Source of the DNA: Punica granatum
Taxonomy: Eukaryota; Streptophyta; Magnoliopsida; Myrtales; Lythraceae
DNA: 64,000 bases
Direction: 5' to 3'
Assembly (NCBI RefSeq): GCF_007655135.1
Contig: NC_045134.1
Location: 10,746,982 to 10,810,981 of the forward strand
Positions 53,450 to 64,000 of the stretch are shown here, in pieces. The position numbers were made by a program, and so were the translations under genes. The first letter of the stretch is position 1. Each line of letters opens with the position of its first letter. The notes under the pieces are model-generated. The model was given only the letters and a program-made list of their open reading frames with translations. It was not told the DNA's origin and did no database searches.

Positions 53450-54000
53450 GTAGTAGGGTTTCGGCTTAGGAAAGGGCAAAAGCGGCCTTAACCTTTAGCC
53501 GCTTTTCCGTTTTCATCCTAAGCCTTTTTCCTTGTTCGATTTTTTCCTAAACATTCCTCATTTTTTCACTTTCGTCCTACTGCCTAATTTTCCGTCGAAA
53601 CTAGGTTCTTCTTTTTATTTTTTATTTTTTTGTTTAAAAAATAATATGAAGAAAATTTTACGAAATGAATCACAAATATCTCATAGAGCAAAAGTTCAAC
53701 AGTGAAACTTTCTGGACTCACTTTCATCAAACAACAAATGCTTACAATCACCGGTATAATTATCTTATATTTTTAATAAGGAGGACGTTTCTCAACGACA
53801 GGTTAGCTTAGGTGACGGGCTCTACTACAGTGAATTTTTTTATTTTTTTTCAAAATTTACTAAAAGTACCTCGTGCGAGATAGGCCACATCTCAAAAGAG
53901 ATAAATTCTACGCGTCTCTCTTTAGACATTAGAAAATCATAAGATGGCGTTTAGTACATGAATATCCACGGATTCCCAAGAAAATCACATGATTTCCTAT
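53450..54000. other. Promoter side of the orphan synthetase exon
   Basis: AT-rich with no gene. On the minus strand this is where the promoter of the orphan exon would lie. No certain TATA box was chosen. Confidence 0.4.
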
Positions 54001-54505
54001 TTGATTAGATCATGACAATTCACATTTCTACTCTTGCATTTTCACTCAAATTGTAATGTAAAAAACCATCGGGGATTAGAATGTAAATTCCTACCTTGAC
54101 AGAAATATGCATTACCAATAATTTATCAGGAATCCACCAAAAGTCCCATTAAATACTTTTAGCCCACTTTTTGATCAGATCATGACAATTCACATTTCTA
54201 CTCTCCCGTTCTCACTCGAATGGTAATGTAAAAAACCATCGGGGATTAGAATGTAAATTCCCACCTTGACAGAAATATACATTACCAATAATTCATAAGA
54301 AATCCACCAAAAGCCTCATGAAATACTTTAGCCCACTGTTTGATTAGATCATGACAATTCACATTTCTACTCTAACATTCTCACTCAAATGGTAAATGTA
54401 AAAAACCATCAGGGATTAGAATGTAAATTCCCACCTTGACGGAAATATGCATTACCAATAATTTATCAGAAATCCACCAAAAGCCTCATGAAATACTTTA
54501 GCCCA
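54001..54505 (+). repeat. Three tandem units of about 170 bp
   Basis: gatcatgacaattcacattt starts at 54008, 54178 and 54347. Each unit also contains aaaaaaccatc.gggattagaa, ttgacagaaatat and aaatccaccaaaag in order. Identity among units looks above 90 percent. The array ends about 400 bp beyond the phytyltransferase stop codon, in its 3' flank. Confidence 0.9.
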
Positions 54506-54907
54506 GAAAGCCTTTTCAATTCCAAAACCATATCAGAAGATCAAGACGTTGTTGCTGGCCATCACCAAACCCCATGAGGTCACTTACAAATAACCAATTA
54601 GTATTTTTTGAAATGACAATAAGGCTCTGAAACATATCATTTTGAGTTCACAACAAAATGAAACATAGTCTATGTGGGTGGGGGCCGAGAACCATAATTT
54701 ATGTACTACCAAAGCTGCTCAATCCTAGTTGAACCACAGGAAAAAGGTTAGCAGAATACGGACTTAAGGCGACTGCTACTGTTTAGTGAGTTGAAAGGCG
54801 TAAGGTAACGACAGGAGACTTCCAAACTGTTTTTCCCTCAATAAGATGATATGTTCTTCTAACGACATTTCTGAGGCTCATTTACACCATCTTCTGATCC
54901 TTTCAAC

Positions 54908-57900
54908 TTATCTTACCAGCGGTATCAGCAGATACTCTGCATAAAATAGCTGCACAACAGCAAAAACCGAAGGAAGAGCCGGTTATTAATATGACGTAAT
55001 CAATTAATTAACAAGAAAAAGTAGAGAACCAGAGAGTGTTCAAACCCGAACCCAGAAACATTCAGTTTTGTACTGTCCACCTACTGCATTTCTTCTCATA
55101 TTTGGATTATTTTGTGTTGGTACTGGGTCGATCTTATTCTATCTCAGTTTACCAGGTGAAAGAAGGCGGCATTGGTGATCACAGAAGAGTTATAACTGTG
55201 TTGCAATCAGGAACATTGTTGAAGACTAAAAACTGGGTAATCGACCAGAAATTGCATGCACTGCTTTTAGTCCTAGGCTGCATTAAACTGAAATCCACAC
55301 TGACACAGCCTTTCTCACAACACCATGTCTGCAAAGGGGCAGGGTTCAGTGATCAAGTTCGATAAGCTACCTTCCAAATAAACATGTAGAAGGAAGTTAT
55401 TGCAGCCTTGCTCCTGAAATCTATAGATTTGGCTCGTGCCCACAGTATGGAGGCCAACACAGCATGACCTGAGACCTGTATCCGAGCCAACATGAAGAGC
55501 ATACCACATCAGATCATAGTATGATCCATGTAAGATGAAGAACATGGCCAAAGAAACAAGATCGGAATATAGTTGAAACTTATATATTACCGTGATGACT
55601 TTGCTCCAAAGATAGGAAGACATCGACCCAACAAGAATGGAAACAGCATAAGCCATTTGGAGGAGTAATATGCATATCCAAAAAACCTGCCAAGCAGGAA
55701 ATGACACTTAGAAAGCAATCAGTGTGGAAGAATCTCAATTTAGGGGAACTGTGTGTACAAAACACGAACCCGCTTTTGGCCAAGACGCACAGTGAAAGAT
55801 CGGATGCCAAATATTCTATCTCCATCAATGTCGGGGATGTCCTGCAAAGATTCCAATTAAACGATAAGAAGGAGAACCTCAGGCATTCTTTGATATATGA
55901 AACTTGTACACGTTATAGTAGGTAGTGAGTTCAAAGGCTGAGGAAAACGCGGAGCGTTTAGAAATATATCTGGTTCCAAAGAACAATTCCCAGTTTCGAT
56001 TTTATCTGCCATCTTGATATTCAACACAAGAAGGAAATTATGTGCTAGATTTATCCTCACAGGATGTCTTGCACTTGCACGCATCTTGTTCAGTGACAAT
56101 TCCTTAAAAACCTCAATTTTTAATCATGGAAAAATGTACAGCTCGAAAGTCCAACTTCTCTACCTTAAACAACGCAATAACAACAGAGAAGAAGCTCATG
56201 AAGGCAGTGGCGAATATTACTGGGCGTGAAAGGGCAGCGGGTTTTCCGTACACATGAGTCTGAAATAGAGCCACTTCATTAGCAATCAATGGACAGATGG
56301 GAGTCTGGTTCTAGTCATACAAAAAGACATACTCAACAGTTACGAGGAGCAGAGAATGTCAGGGTAGACAAACCTGCATGTGAAGGAAAAATGCAATCTG
56401 AACGATCACAGCACGGACAGCCAGAATGCACATCGCAGCAACAACTGCAGATCTCTTCCATCTAAGTAATGGCACCTGAAATATGACATTTTCAAGAAGA
56501 TCTTGTGAGACTAATTGTTTCGTTTGATTTTCTTTTTAAATCGAACTACATTTGATATACATTGTTGTGAACCTGACCACCACCTCTAGAAGAATCAGCC
56601 ACTTAACATGATCCAGGTCAAGGGATTGGAACAAAAAGTACTGGTATTGAGCCCCAGTAAGCCCTTAACTGATTTAATATATGCCCTCTAGTCCATGCTA
56701 CTCCAAATTTTGCCGTAACATCGCATAAGTATTTATCAGACTTAATGGAGCAGCCACTAGTCGACAGCAAGAAAAGCTTTCATTATGCTTCGGAAAATAA
56801 AATATTTTTCCCCTTTTTGCTGGTCAAGGAAGATTTAAACAGATATGCCCCTACTCACATTAATTGAATAAGCTGTTCCAAGCACGAAACTGATGAAAAG
56901 GGCCCAAAACAATGGCCATGAACCTACAACCCAGCCAAGCCAAAAGCTCTGCAATCAGAAAAATGATTATTAATAGACTGTTCACTGAAATATAGATGCT
57001 TTGTATGGACAGCATTCTTTTGCATAGTGATTGTTTTAAGCATAATGTGCAGCCTGATACCATTATTAAGAAGGATGTCACGATCATGATGCCAGTTCCA
57101 ACAGAGTATTCTCCCGATGCCAGGGGAAGATAGGGCTTGTTGACCTGCAACACAGCAAATTGCAAGCAGAGTCAAATAAGGAAAACATGATCAAAATAAC
57201 TTAGTTTTTGTTCGTCAAACAAGACAGTCGAATTGTTGCAGAACAGAAGAGTAAAGCACAATACTAATGATTATTTGAGAGGTAGAATAAATGGGTTATG
57301 TTATAGCCATATTTGGGGAAAAAAACCATAGTACCAGTTTGGGAATGCAGACAAAGCAAGCTTTCAGTTTTCTGTTCTCCATTTTTCTTTTAAAGAGATG
57401 AAAATTTAGGCAGCGATGTTTGAATTGCATTTCACAGGGAGTAGTTTAAATGCATTTTAGAGAATTAGAGGCCATCCTCCAGAACCAGACAAAGCCACTA
57501 AATATGGAAAGTGGGAGTGCATGTGCAACCAGCTTAAGAGATGCACAGCTTGACATACCTTGTCTATATCAATATCAGACAACTGATTTAAACCCACGAT
57601 GTATATATTCATAAAGAGGGCAGCCACAACCGCCTGAAAATTTGCAGCCCAAGATTGTTATTTAAAAAGAAGAAGATCAATCTGTAGGTAAAAAATTATA
57701 TGCTGTTCAGAATAACCTCCAATAATCCAGTGAAGAACGTGGGATTTAAATCGGATAACTTCTCTGCTGCGAGAAGAGAAACTGAGATTATGCTCAGTGC
57801 CTGCTCAAAATAAAGCCAAGTGTGAGTTCTTTGAGTAAACTAAATCTCAAGAAAAGAGAGCGCCCAAAGTTAATTTCAGACTTAACTGTGCCTATAACTG

Positions 57901-59182
57901 TGTGGGGCCGGGAAAACCGGTAAAAGGCATCGGCAGCATTTTTCAAAGAATTCCATGAGTTGTTAGGGCTATAAGCTCCAGGTTCAGACTCCAGTGGTTG
58001 CCCAGAGGCTGCATTAACTGAGTGCGTTTTGTTGCTTCTTTGAAGCGATATGGACCTCGGTTGGGGGTTGTTAAGATGGTATGCTACGGAGTACTTGTTA
58101 AGGATGTTCAATGTGCTGCTCCTAGCAACTTGTAAACCATAAGAACCTGAAATTGAAATCCCCAATTATGAGGAATCCCACTCTTATACGAACGAAGTAA
58201 GTCGAAGGGAGAGATGGCGTAAACTTTTTACAAAACTGAGACAAGCAATCCTCATGGCTGGTTTTGTAAATCAACTTCTGTGGATTAACAATTACTACTA
58301 GCCTAAATAATGATCAAATTATTACTAGCTTAAAGAATACTGAGCATTTCTACAAAGCAAATATGCAAGACATTTAAGAACCTTGCTATAGAAAACACTT
58401 TCTTACCAAGCTCGATTTAGACAGGAAAACTAAAATGAACTTGAGTACATTTTATTTTAAACAATTCCCGGGCTTTGCATTTTATGTTTTCATAGATAAA
58501 AATTAAATCCCCATCGTTTTTTGAAAGAAACCACATCAAAAGTGTCCGCAGACATAATTTCAAATCGATTTCAAGCTTAGGTGAGAGAGACCAGAATGGT
58601 TGCAGACCATATATACCTATTAAGTTGCCGGGAGACACACTACCACAAGCAAGTAAAACAGAGGCATATTCGAAGAGACATGAAAACCAGGGCAGCTTTG
58701 AGTAATTACTAAAGAGGTATAGAATTGTCAATAAGAAGAGCGATTGGAGAAGATCACTTCCATCTCATAAACGTTTCAGTCATTTTCATTCAACTGCAGC
58801 CTAACATAGGTCAAATTCTGCACAGCGGAGCAAGAGACATACTTGCCAAGCAGGTCTTCTTGAAAGTGTCGCCCCTCCAAATCTTTTCTCCTGCCAAAAC
58901 GACACAAATGCATGAGACAAGACACCAACAGAGACGCGAAACCCCACCACAACTGTCAATCCTCGAAGAGAAAACCGAAAAATGGGGAAGACACAAAAGA
59001 AGGTTTAATCAACCAGTCACTCAATCAATTAATTGATTTCAAGAAAAACACGGAACTACATACCCAGATGGCTTTTCAACCATAAAAGCCCAAAAAAATC
59101 AGAACTTTGGAGGAATGGCTGGCTTACCAGTGGAAAGTGGAGAAGGGGTAGGAGGAGAAGAACTCAGAAGCAGAGACTCCAT
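54908..59182 (-). CDS. HPT1: Homogentisate phytyltransferase, plastid, complete
   Basis: Joins homogentisate and phytyl diphosphate, the committed step of tocopherol (vitamin E) synthesis at the plastid inner envelope. Exons on the minus strand: 59182-59128, 58890-58843, 58146-57887, 57800-57717, 57633-57559, 57144-57061, 56948-56859, 56475-56374, 56259-56164, 55841-55770, 55686-55591, 55475-55371, 54949-54908. They join in frame to 402 residues. The start [15 protein letters not shown] is a transit peptide. Then come [22 protein letters not shown] and the two UbiA-family metal/diphosphate motifs, NQLSDIDID (about 165-173) and DIPDIDGD (about 299-306), which bind Mg and prenyl diphosphate. 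Several membrane helices lie between and after them. The end is [12 protein letters not shown]. No defect was seen. Intron 2 contains the segment copied at 63285-63432. Confidence 0.97.
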
Positions 59183-59520
59183 TTTTGGGCTCCTTCCTCT
59201 TCCTCAACCAAAACAGAGCACAACTACTGCCCGTAGAGCAGGCTCTGATGCTCAAGGAAAAAGAGAGAAATTAAATTAGATCAGGGAATTCAGAGGTGAA
59301 TGCAGGGTTTTGGGTCTTGCTGGGGCTCTGTTGCGATTGTTGTTCTTCTTCTTCTTCTTCTTCTGAGTGAGCTGTGAAAGAGCGTGGTTTGCTTGTGGGG
59401 TTTTTCTTCTTCATGCGCTGACGGAGAGAGGACCATGTGGAGAAGTCGTCGTATGTCACTGTCGTTTTCCCACATCTCTCTGCAAAGGGACGTCAGTCTT
59501 CTCGAACGTGAACTGAATTT
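59183..59520 (-). promoter_or_regulatory. 5' leader and promoter side of the phytyltransferase gene
   Basis: Directly upstream of the minus-strand ATG. It contains a CTT repeat (about 59341-59362 on the plus strand; GAA on the coding strand). No certain TATA box or start site could be chosen. Confidence 0.4.
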
Positions 59521-61216
59521 GCTCGCTCGAAGAAAACAATGAAACGAAACGTGAAAATATCTGAGGCCGCCCCGACAGAAGATCCTAAGTCCATTTGCTT
59601 ATTTTCCATATGCGCAATTTCATTTTATTTTTCCCATTTTTGAGGGTTTTTCCAGAAAATAAAGTCAGCTTTTTCGTTTCTCAGACAAAAATTATACTAG
59701 GACACTGAAAAAGACCTGACCATACGTGGCTTCTAAAGATAGACAAAATAATAATGTTAATAAAAATAAAGAGTGACACTAAGAAAGGCATATGCCGCAA
59801 ACCGTCGCATTCGAGGTCTGGTCAGTTTAATTCACGGGCGGTCCAAGGGACTTTATGGCCTAAACCAAGAAAATAGTAAGGGGTATTTTTCACTTATTTA
59901 AAAAAGTTATATAATTTTTTTATGAAAAATTATTTTTCTAACTTTTTGCTATGCAAAATCATTATTTTTTTTTTTATAATCAATCTCTAATAACATTTTT
60001 TATTAATGATACAATTAATCAAGTTGATCTTCCTTTAGAGTCGTAGTCTCGTTGATCTTAGGTAAGATTTCTTTAGTTTTAATTTTGAAAAATTCATTTC
60101 TATTTAAATAATATATAGTTACAACTAGTTTAACATCATTTAGTGTAAATTGGAATGTGATTGAACTAATACTTTTATTCAAAAAATAAATAAATCATTC
60201 TCTCTTTGTTGCTGGTAAACTCAATAAGTTTAAAAGTAAAAATAATACCGTTAGAGAAAAATGAGAAAGGAATTAAGTTGTTGGGTCTAGGATAAATCTA
60301 TAATACATAATGTAAAGTAGAACGGGTCCATTTATTTTTAAGTATTAAATGTATTAATATAAATAATTATTTTTATTTTCTTTAAAAATTTAAAATTTTT
60401 TAATTTTACTCTCTTGAGAAGATTCATAAAAAAAATCTTGAAATTTTTATTTACCGAATAAATATAAATTATTGTTATAGAATTAGACCCTTTAAAATAT
60501 TTCAAAGAGATGCTACATGTAATTCCTTGCTTTTGTTAATATTCCAGCAATTTAAGTATATATATATACTTTTTTATATCGATATAGCAATAATGGAAAT
60601 TTTGTATGTATTATAATTTGTTTAATTTTGTCTTTATTTTTTTTATTATAATATTTTAAACCTTGATAATTTCAGTAACAACTTTGCATATATAAAACTA
60701 TTTGAATATCAACTGTAAAAGAATATCAACTGTAAAATTCTTTATAAAAATTACATATCTATGAGTATTATTGTAACATAAATACTGATTAGGAGAGGTT
60801 AATTTCAAAAAAATATATAATTATATATTATGATACTTAATTTAAAACTAAATTATGCAAACACATGATTTCTAATAAAACTATTGAGTGTTCATTAGAA
60901 ACATCACCTGAGTAACCGAATTAAAAGTGATTTTTTTCGTAATTTGTGTCTTCCATATGATAATTATATGACCTTAAATTATGCATATAATTTTTATTTT
61001 TTTATTAAAGCTACTGTAATACCACAATAAAATATAAGATTTCTTGCCACGAAAATAGAGAATAATTTATTACGGATCTTGTCAAAATAAGCTCGTCCTA
61101 ATAAGTGTATCATAATAAAATAACGTTTGATCACAATATCTTATACAACTTATGGTGATAAACTTATTTTCGCATATAATGTGTATCACAATATATGAAA
61201 ATATGTATATATATAT
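59521..61216. other. AT-rich spacer, no gene seen
   Basis: Very AT-rich, with only short chance ORFs. It probably contains the body of the Helitron-like element that ends at 61742. Confidence 0.5.
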
Positions 61217-61562
61217 ATGTTAGTTATTATGGGAATACTTGGTTTGTAACGTTTACACAATACTGAAGATATGTGTATACATATAAATATATATGTATCT
61301 ACATACATATTAAGTATGTGTATTATGAGACTTTACTTAGTGTAATTTAACATTCTTATCACAATATACAAGTTAAGCATTATATACATGCATATTAAGT
61401 TATATACGTATATGTTAGTTATTATGGAAATACTTAATTTTCGGCGCTTACACAATATTAAAAATTTGTGTATACATATAAAAATATATGCATCTACATA
61501 CATATTAAGTATATACATTATGGACTTTATTTAATGTAATTTAATATTCTTATCACAATATA
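61217..61562 (+). repeat. Direct repeat, two units about 194 bp apart
   Basis: tgttagttattatgg occurs at 61219 and 61413. Both are followed in order by acttacacaata-like, tgtgtatacatataaa, tctacatacatattaagtat and attcttatcacaatata, ending at 61368 and 61562. This is an internal tandem duplication in AT-rich DNA. Confidence 0.8.
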
Positions 61563-61713
61563 ATTTTCTTGTAATAAATTTCTTTCTTAGCAATAGAATT
61601 TGTCACTACATATAAAATTTCTTGTAGTGTACGATTTTATCAAAAAGAAAATGTTTCAATTATAATGCTCATCTTTTAAAATATTCAAGTACAAATCTGA
61701 ATAGAATAAAACA

Positions 61714-61742
61714 CTCGTGCATCGCCCGGGTTAGTAGGCTAG
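61714..61742 (+). mobile_element. Helitron-like 3' terminus
   Basis: tcgtgcatcgcccgggttagtaggCTAG is followed by T. It is nearly the same as the minus-strand end at 62388 (catcgcacgggtagtaggCTAG). The element would lie to the left; its 5' end was not located. Confidence 0.5.
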
Positions 61743-62109
61743 TATATAATGGTGACTCTAGAGCTGAGTAAATTGAATGATGCGGATTAATGTGAAAATA
61801 AAGATATTGGGATAGAGTTGATAGAGATAACGGAGAATTAATAATGAGGGATTGTGGGAAAATGCAAAATATTTAAATTGATAAAGAGAAAATATAGGAA
61901 TTAATGGTGTGAAATTAATTTGGTAGGACTTGACTAATTAGTGCAAATGAGAGAGAATGAATTAAATTTATTAGGAACCAAGGAAATTATAAGGGGTCTC
62001 ATTTAATATGGGTGCATATATATAATTGTAAATAAAATATTCAAACTTGGGGGCCTCATTTATTACGAGCATCATATATTATCTGCCTTATGAACCTCAA
62101 GCAATAGTC

Positions 62110-62350
62110 TCCCCGAACTTATGCTTGGGCAGACCCTGCTGCCGACATGGGATTGCCTAGTAAGTGTGTCCCACATGTTCAGACGAGGCAACTCAGACAT
62201 AGACTGGATAACTCAAAAATTATTGGAGCTTGGTTGGGGTGTCCATTTCTTCACTATCATCTGGAAGGCATTAGCAGCCCTCCTATTTGGCAATGTCATT
62301 TGTCAATTGTGGACTTTTCCGATGTTGTTTTATTATTATTTTTCACAGTG
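62110..62350 (+). pseudogene. Possible LINE C-terminal fragment
   Basis: The frame from 62121 gives WITQKLLELGWGVHFFTII, then WKALAALLFGNVICQLWTF. This resembles the region of plant L1 ORF2 just before the ...ERN.RIF end, but the end itself is lost. Only weak resemblance by eye. Confidence 0.35.
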
Positions 62351-62387
62351 ATATGCATGACGACATCATCGCTCCATAAAAGAGACA

Positions 62388-63279
62388 CTAGCCTACTACC
62401 CGTGCGATGTATGAGATTTTCACATATTTATTCTATTCATATTTGTACTAATATATTTTTAAAAACAATTATGATAAGTTCAAATTTAGTATCTTTAACA
62501 AAAAATTAAAAATTACATGTAAATCAAGTTAAAAAATTAACATATGGAAAATACAGTTATGACAAAATGTTTTCTTACCAAGTAACGCATCCAATGAATA
62601 AGGCAGTATTTTCAATTTATAATCAAACATGTTTGTTTAGTTTTATTTTCATTCTTTTTTATGAAATAAACTCTTCTAAAATGAATCTCTTTCGGTCAAT
62701 GTTACTATGCAATAATATTTATAGATATGTAACTTCTAAACATTTAGAAATACCTACGAGTATTATAATTAAAATTGCAATTAATATTCAAATAACGTCT
62801 TATCTGTAATATTAAAAAATTATTAATGTTATAGTTTGTGTATAATGATAAAGACAAAATAAAACAAATGATAATGCATATAAATTCCATCATTATTACA
62901 TTATAGATGGAAATATATATATGTATATATATATTATATACTTAAGTTGCTATAATATAAATAAGTGCAATAAAACGCAAATGTAATTTCTGTTTAAAAT
63001 ATTTTAGAGCATAAACTTCTATTATAAAAAATTATATTTATTTGTTGTATAAAAAATTTTTAAATTTTGTAATATGAATCATTTTATAAGATAATAAATA
63101 AGAATTGATTAACTAATTATATTGATATATTGAATTAATTATTTACAAATGAATTAATATCTAGAAAATAATTTACACAGAAATTGAATTATATTATAAA
63201 AAATAAAATTACTTATTTATATTAGAGAATTTAAAGCATAATTAACGCACAAATTCTTCTTTACATTATGTATTATAGA
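62388..63279 (-). mobile_element. Candidate non-autonomous Helitron, about 0.9 kb
   Basis: On the minus strand the 5' end would be TCTATAATACATAATG (63279) and the 3' end catcgcacgggtagtaggCTAG followed by T (62388). There is no coding capacity beyond short ORFs. The 3' end is almost identical to the end at 61742. The 5' border touches the copied phytyltransferase intron segment. Confidence 0.45.
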
Positions 63280-63284
63280 TGGAA

Positions 63285-63432
63285 AGCAGGGCAGCTTTGA
63301 GTAATTACGACAGAGGTTATTATTATAGAATTGTCAATAAGAAGGGACACCAAGCAATTGGAGAAAGATCAATTTCATCTCATACACCTTTCCAGTTCCC
63401 AGCAAAGACTAAATGTTGTACAGTAGAGCAAG
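63285..63432 (+). repeat. Copied segment of phytyltransferase intron 2
   Basis: Matches 58686-58836 in the same orientation: cagggcagctttgagtaatt, tagaattgtcaataagaag, attggagaa.gatca, tcatctcata and gagcaag occur in order. At the source this lies in the intron just beyond exon 2, and the copy stops about where exon 2 would begin. It contains no exon. Confidence 0.8.
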
Positions 63433-63434
63433 AA

Positions 63435-64000
63435 TCTATATCTATATAAAATAATAAAAGCCAAAGTGACGAGTAGGAATGTTTCACATAGGATGAAGTA
63501 TGTCTTCAGTTGCGAGACTTTTTCAAGTCATCACCAAGGAGGACATGATATTGACGTAATATTGTGCTGTCACCTTGCCTCTAGAAACTATGAAAAAGTG
63601 TTCTTTTGGAATGATAGGCTCTATAGTTTCGGATATGGAGGGAAATTTGAGGGGAAAAAAAGGTTCTTCATCAACTGTCATGATTAGAAATTACGAAGTT
63701 GTAATCTTGAATGCATAAGACTCCCCATCATCTTGAGGTAATCATATTATTATATATAGAGAGGTAGATGATCCTATTTTAATTAGAGACCATAAATTTT
63801 TGTTTAGATGGCTCATGAACTATATCTATATCTATTTTTTAATAAAGATACAATGATGTAATCTGGTATATTGTTTATTGTTATTTTTTTGGACGAATGA
63901 AATAATATATATATATATATATATATTGTATAATGAGAAACATGATTTTGGGTGAACGCAGTTTTTTTTTTTTGGTTTGCTGCAATTGCTCTTCTTCTTC
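63435..64000 (+). mobile_element. Possible Helitron 5' end and downstream sequence
   Basis: TCTATATCTATATAAAATAA followed by taaaagccaaagtgac resembles common plant Helitron 5' ends. The element would run to the right, possibly out of the window. A 73-codon ORF at 63466-63687 has no recognisable motif. An AT repeat lies at 63906-63927. Confidence 0.4.

Noticed and set aside
54001..54505. Last exons of a gene beyond the phytyltransferase
   Set aside because: The stretch is a pure tandem repeat with stops in all frames; the phytyltransferase already ends at 54908.

Overview
The window is nuclear DNA of a flowering plant. The genes have many short exons with GT-AG introns, the long intergenic stretches are AT-rich and full of transposon debris, and the products are plant-specific: a plasma-membrane H+-ATPase ending in a YTV 14-3-3 motif, the tocopherol enzyme homogentisate phytyltransferase, and a plastid NFU protein. 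The protein sequences look dicot, but I cannot name the species. No operon-like or defence system was found. The unusual content is genome rearrangement.

Layout. 1-2560: a compact, decayed copy of the region upstream of the H+-ATPase gene, ending in a dead copy of its first exon. 2596-6075 (+): cytosolic lysyl-tRNA synthetase, intact from the anticodon-binding domain to the stop codon but without its N-terminal exons. 6.3-34 kb: gene-poor. It holds the second, hugely expanded copy of the left block (matches at 9130-10810, 15600-15690, 32300-32400 and 34290-34420), opened up by SINEs, Helitron-like elements, foldback elements with GC-rich cores and a 97-bp tandem array. 34284-41086 (+): a complete 15-exon plasma-membrane H+-ATPase of 953 aa, with a LINE tail in intron 1 and long poly-C runs in introns 5 and 8. 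42242-43578 (+): a three-exon plastid membrane protein of 189 aa. 44152-44995 (-): NFU3-like Fe-S scaffold protein whose transit-peptide exon I cannot find. 45238-46190: frameshifted LINE reverse-transcriptase relic. 47914-48378 (-): LRR tail of a disease-resistance gene. 48884-49659: recent partial copy of the 42-43 kb gene. 49842-52997: a 3.1-kb solo LTR with a clear 5-bp target duplication. 53244-53341 (-): an orphan first exon of lysyl-tRNA synthetase. 54908-59182 (-): complete 13-exon homogentisate phytyltransferase of 402 aa. 59.5-64 kb: AT-rich repeats, Helitron-like ends and a copied piece of a phytyltransferase intron.

The genes are independent housekeeping loci: translation, proton pumping, plastid Fe-S assembly and vitamin E synthesis. 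They do not form a pathway. The main story is structural. Lysyl-tRNA synthetase lies in two pieces in opposite orientation about 47 kb apart, and its body is joined to a dead H+-ATPase 5' end. This fits an inversion, or a tandem duplication plus further breakage, or an assembly error. All exon positions come from reading splice signals and reading frames by eye; no search was run.
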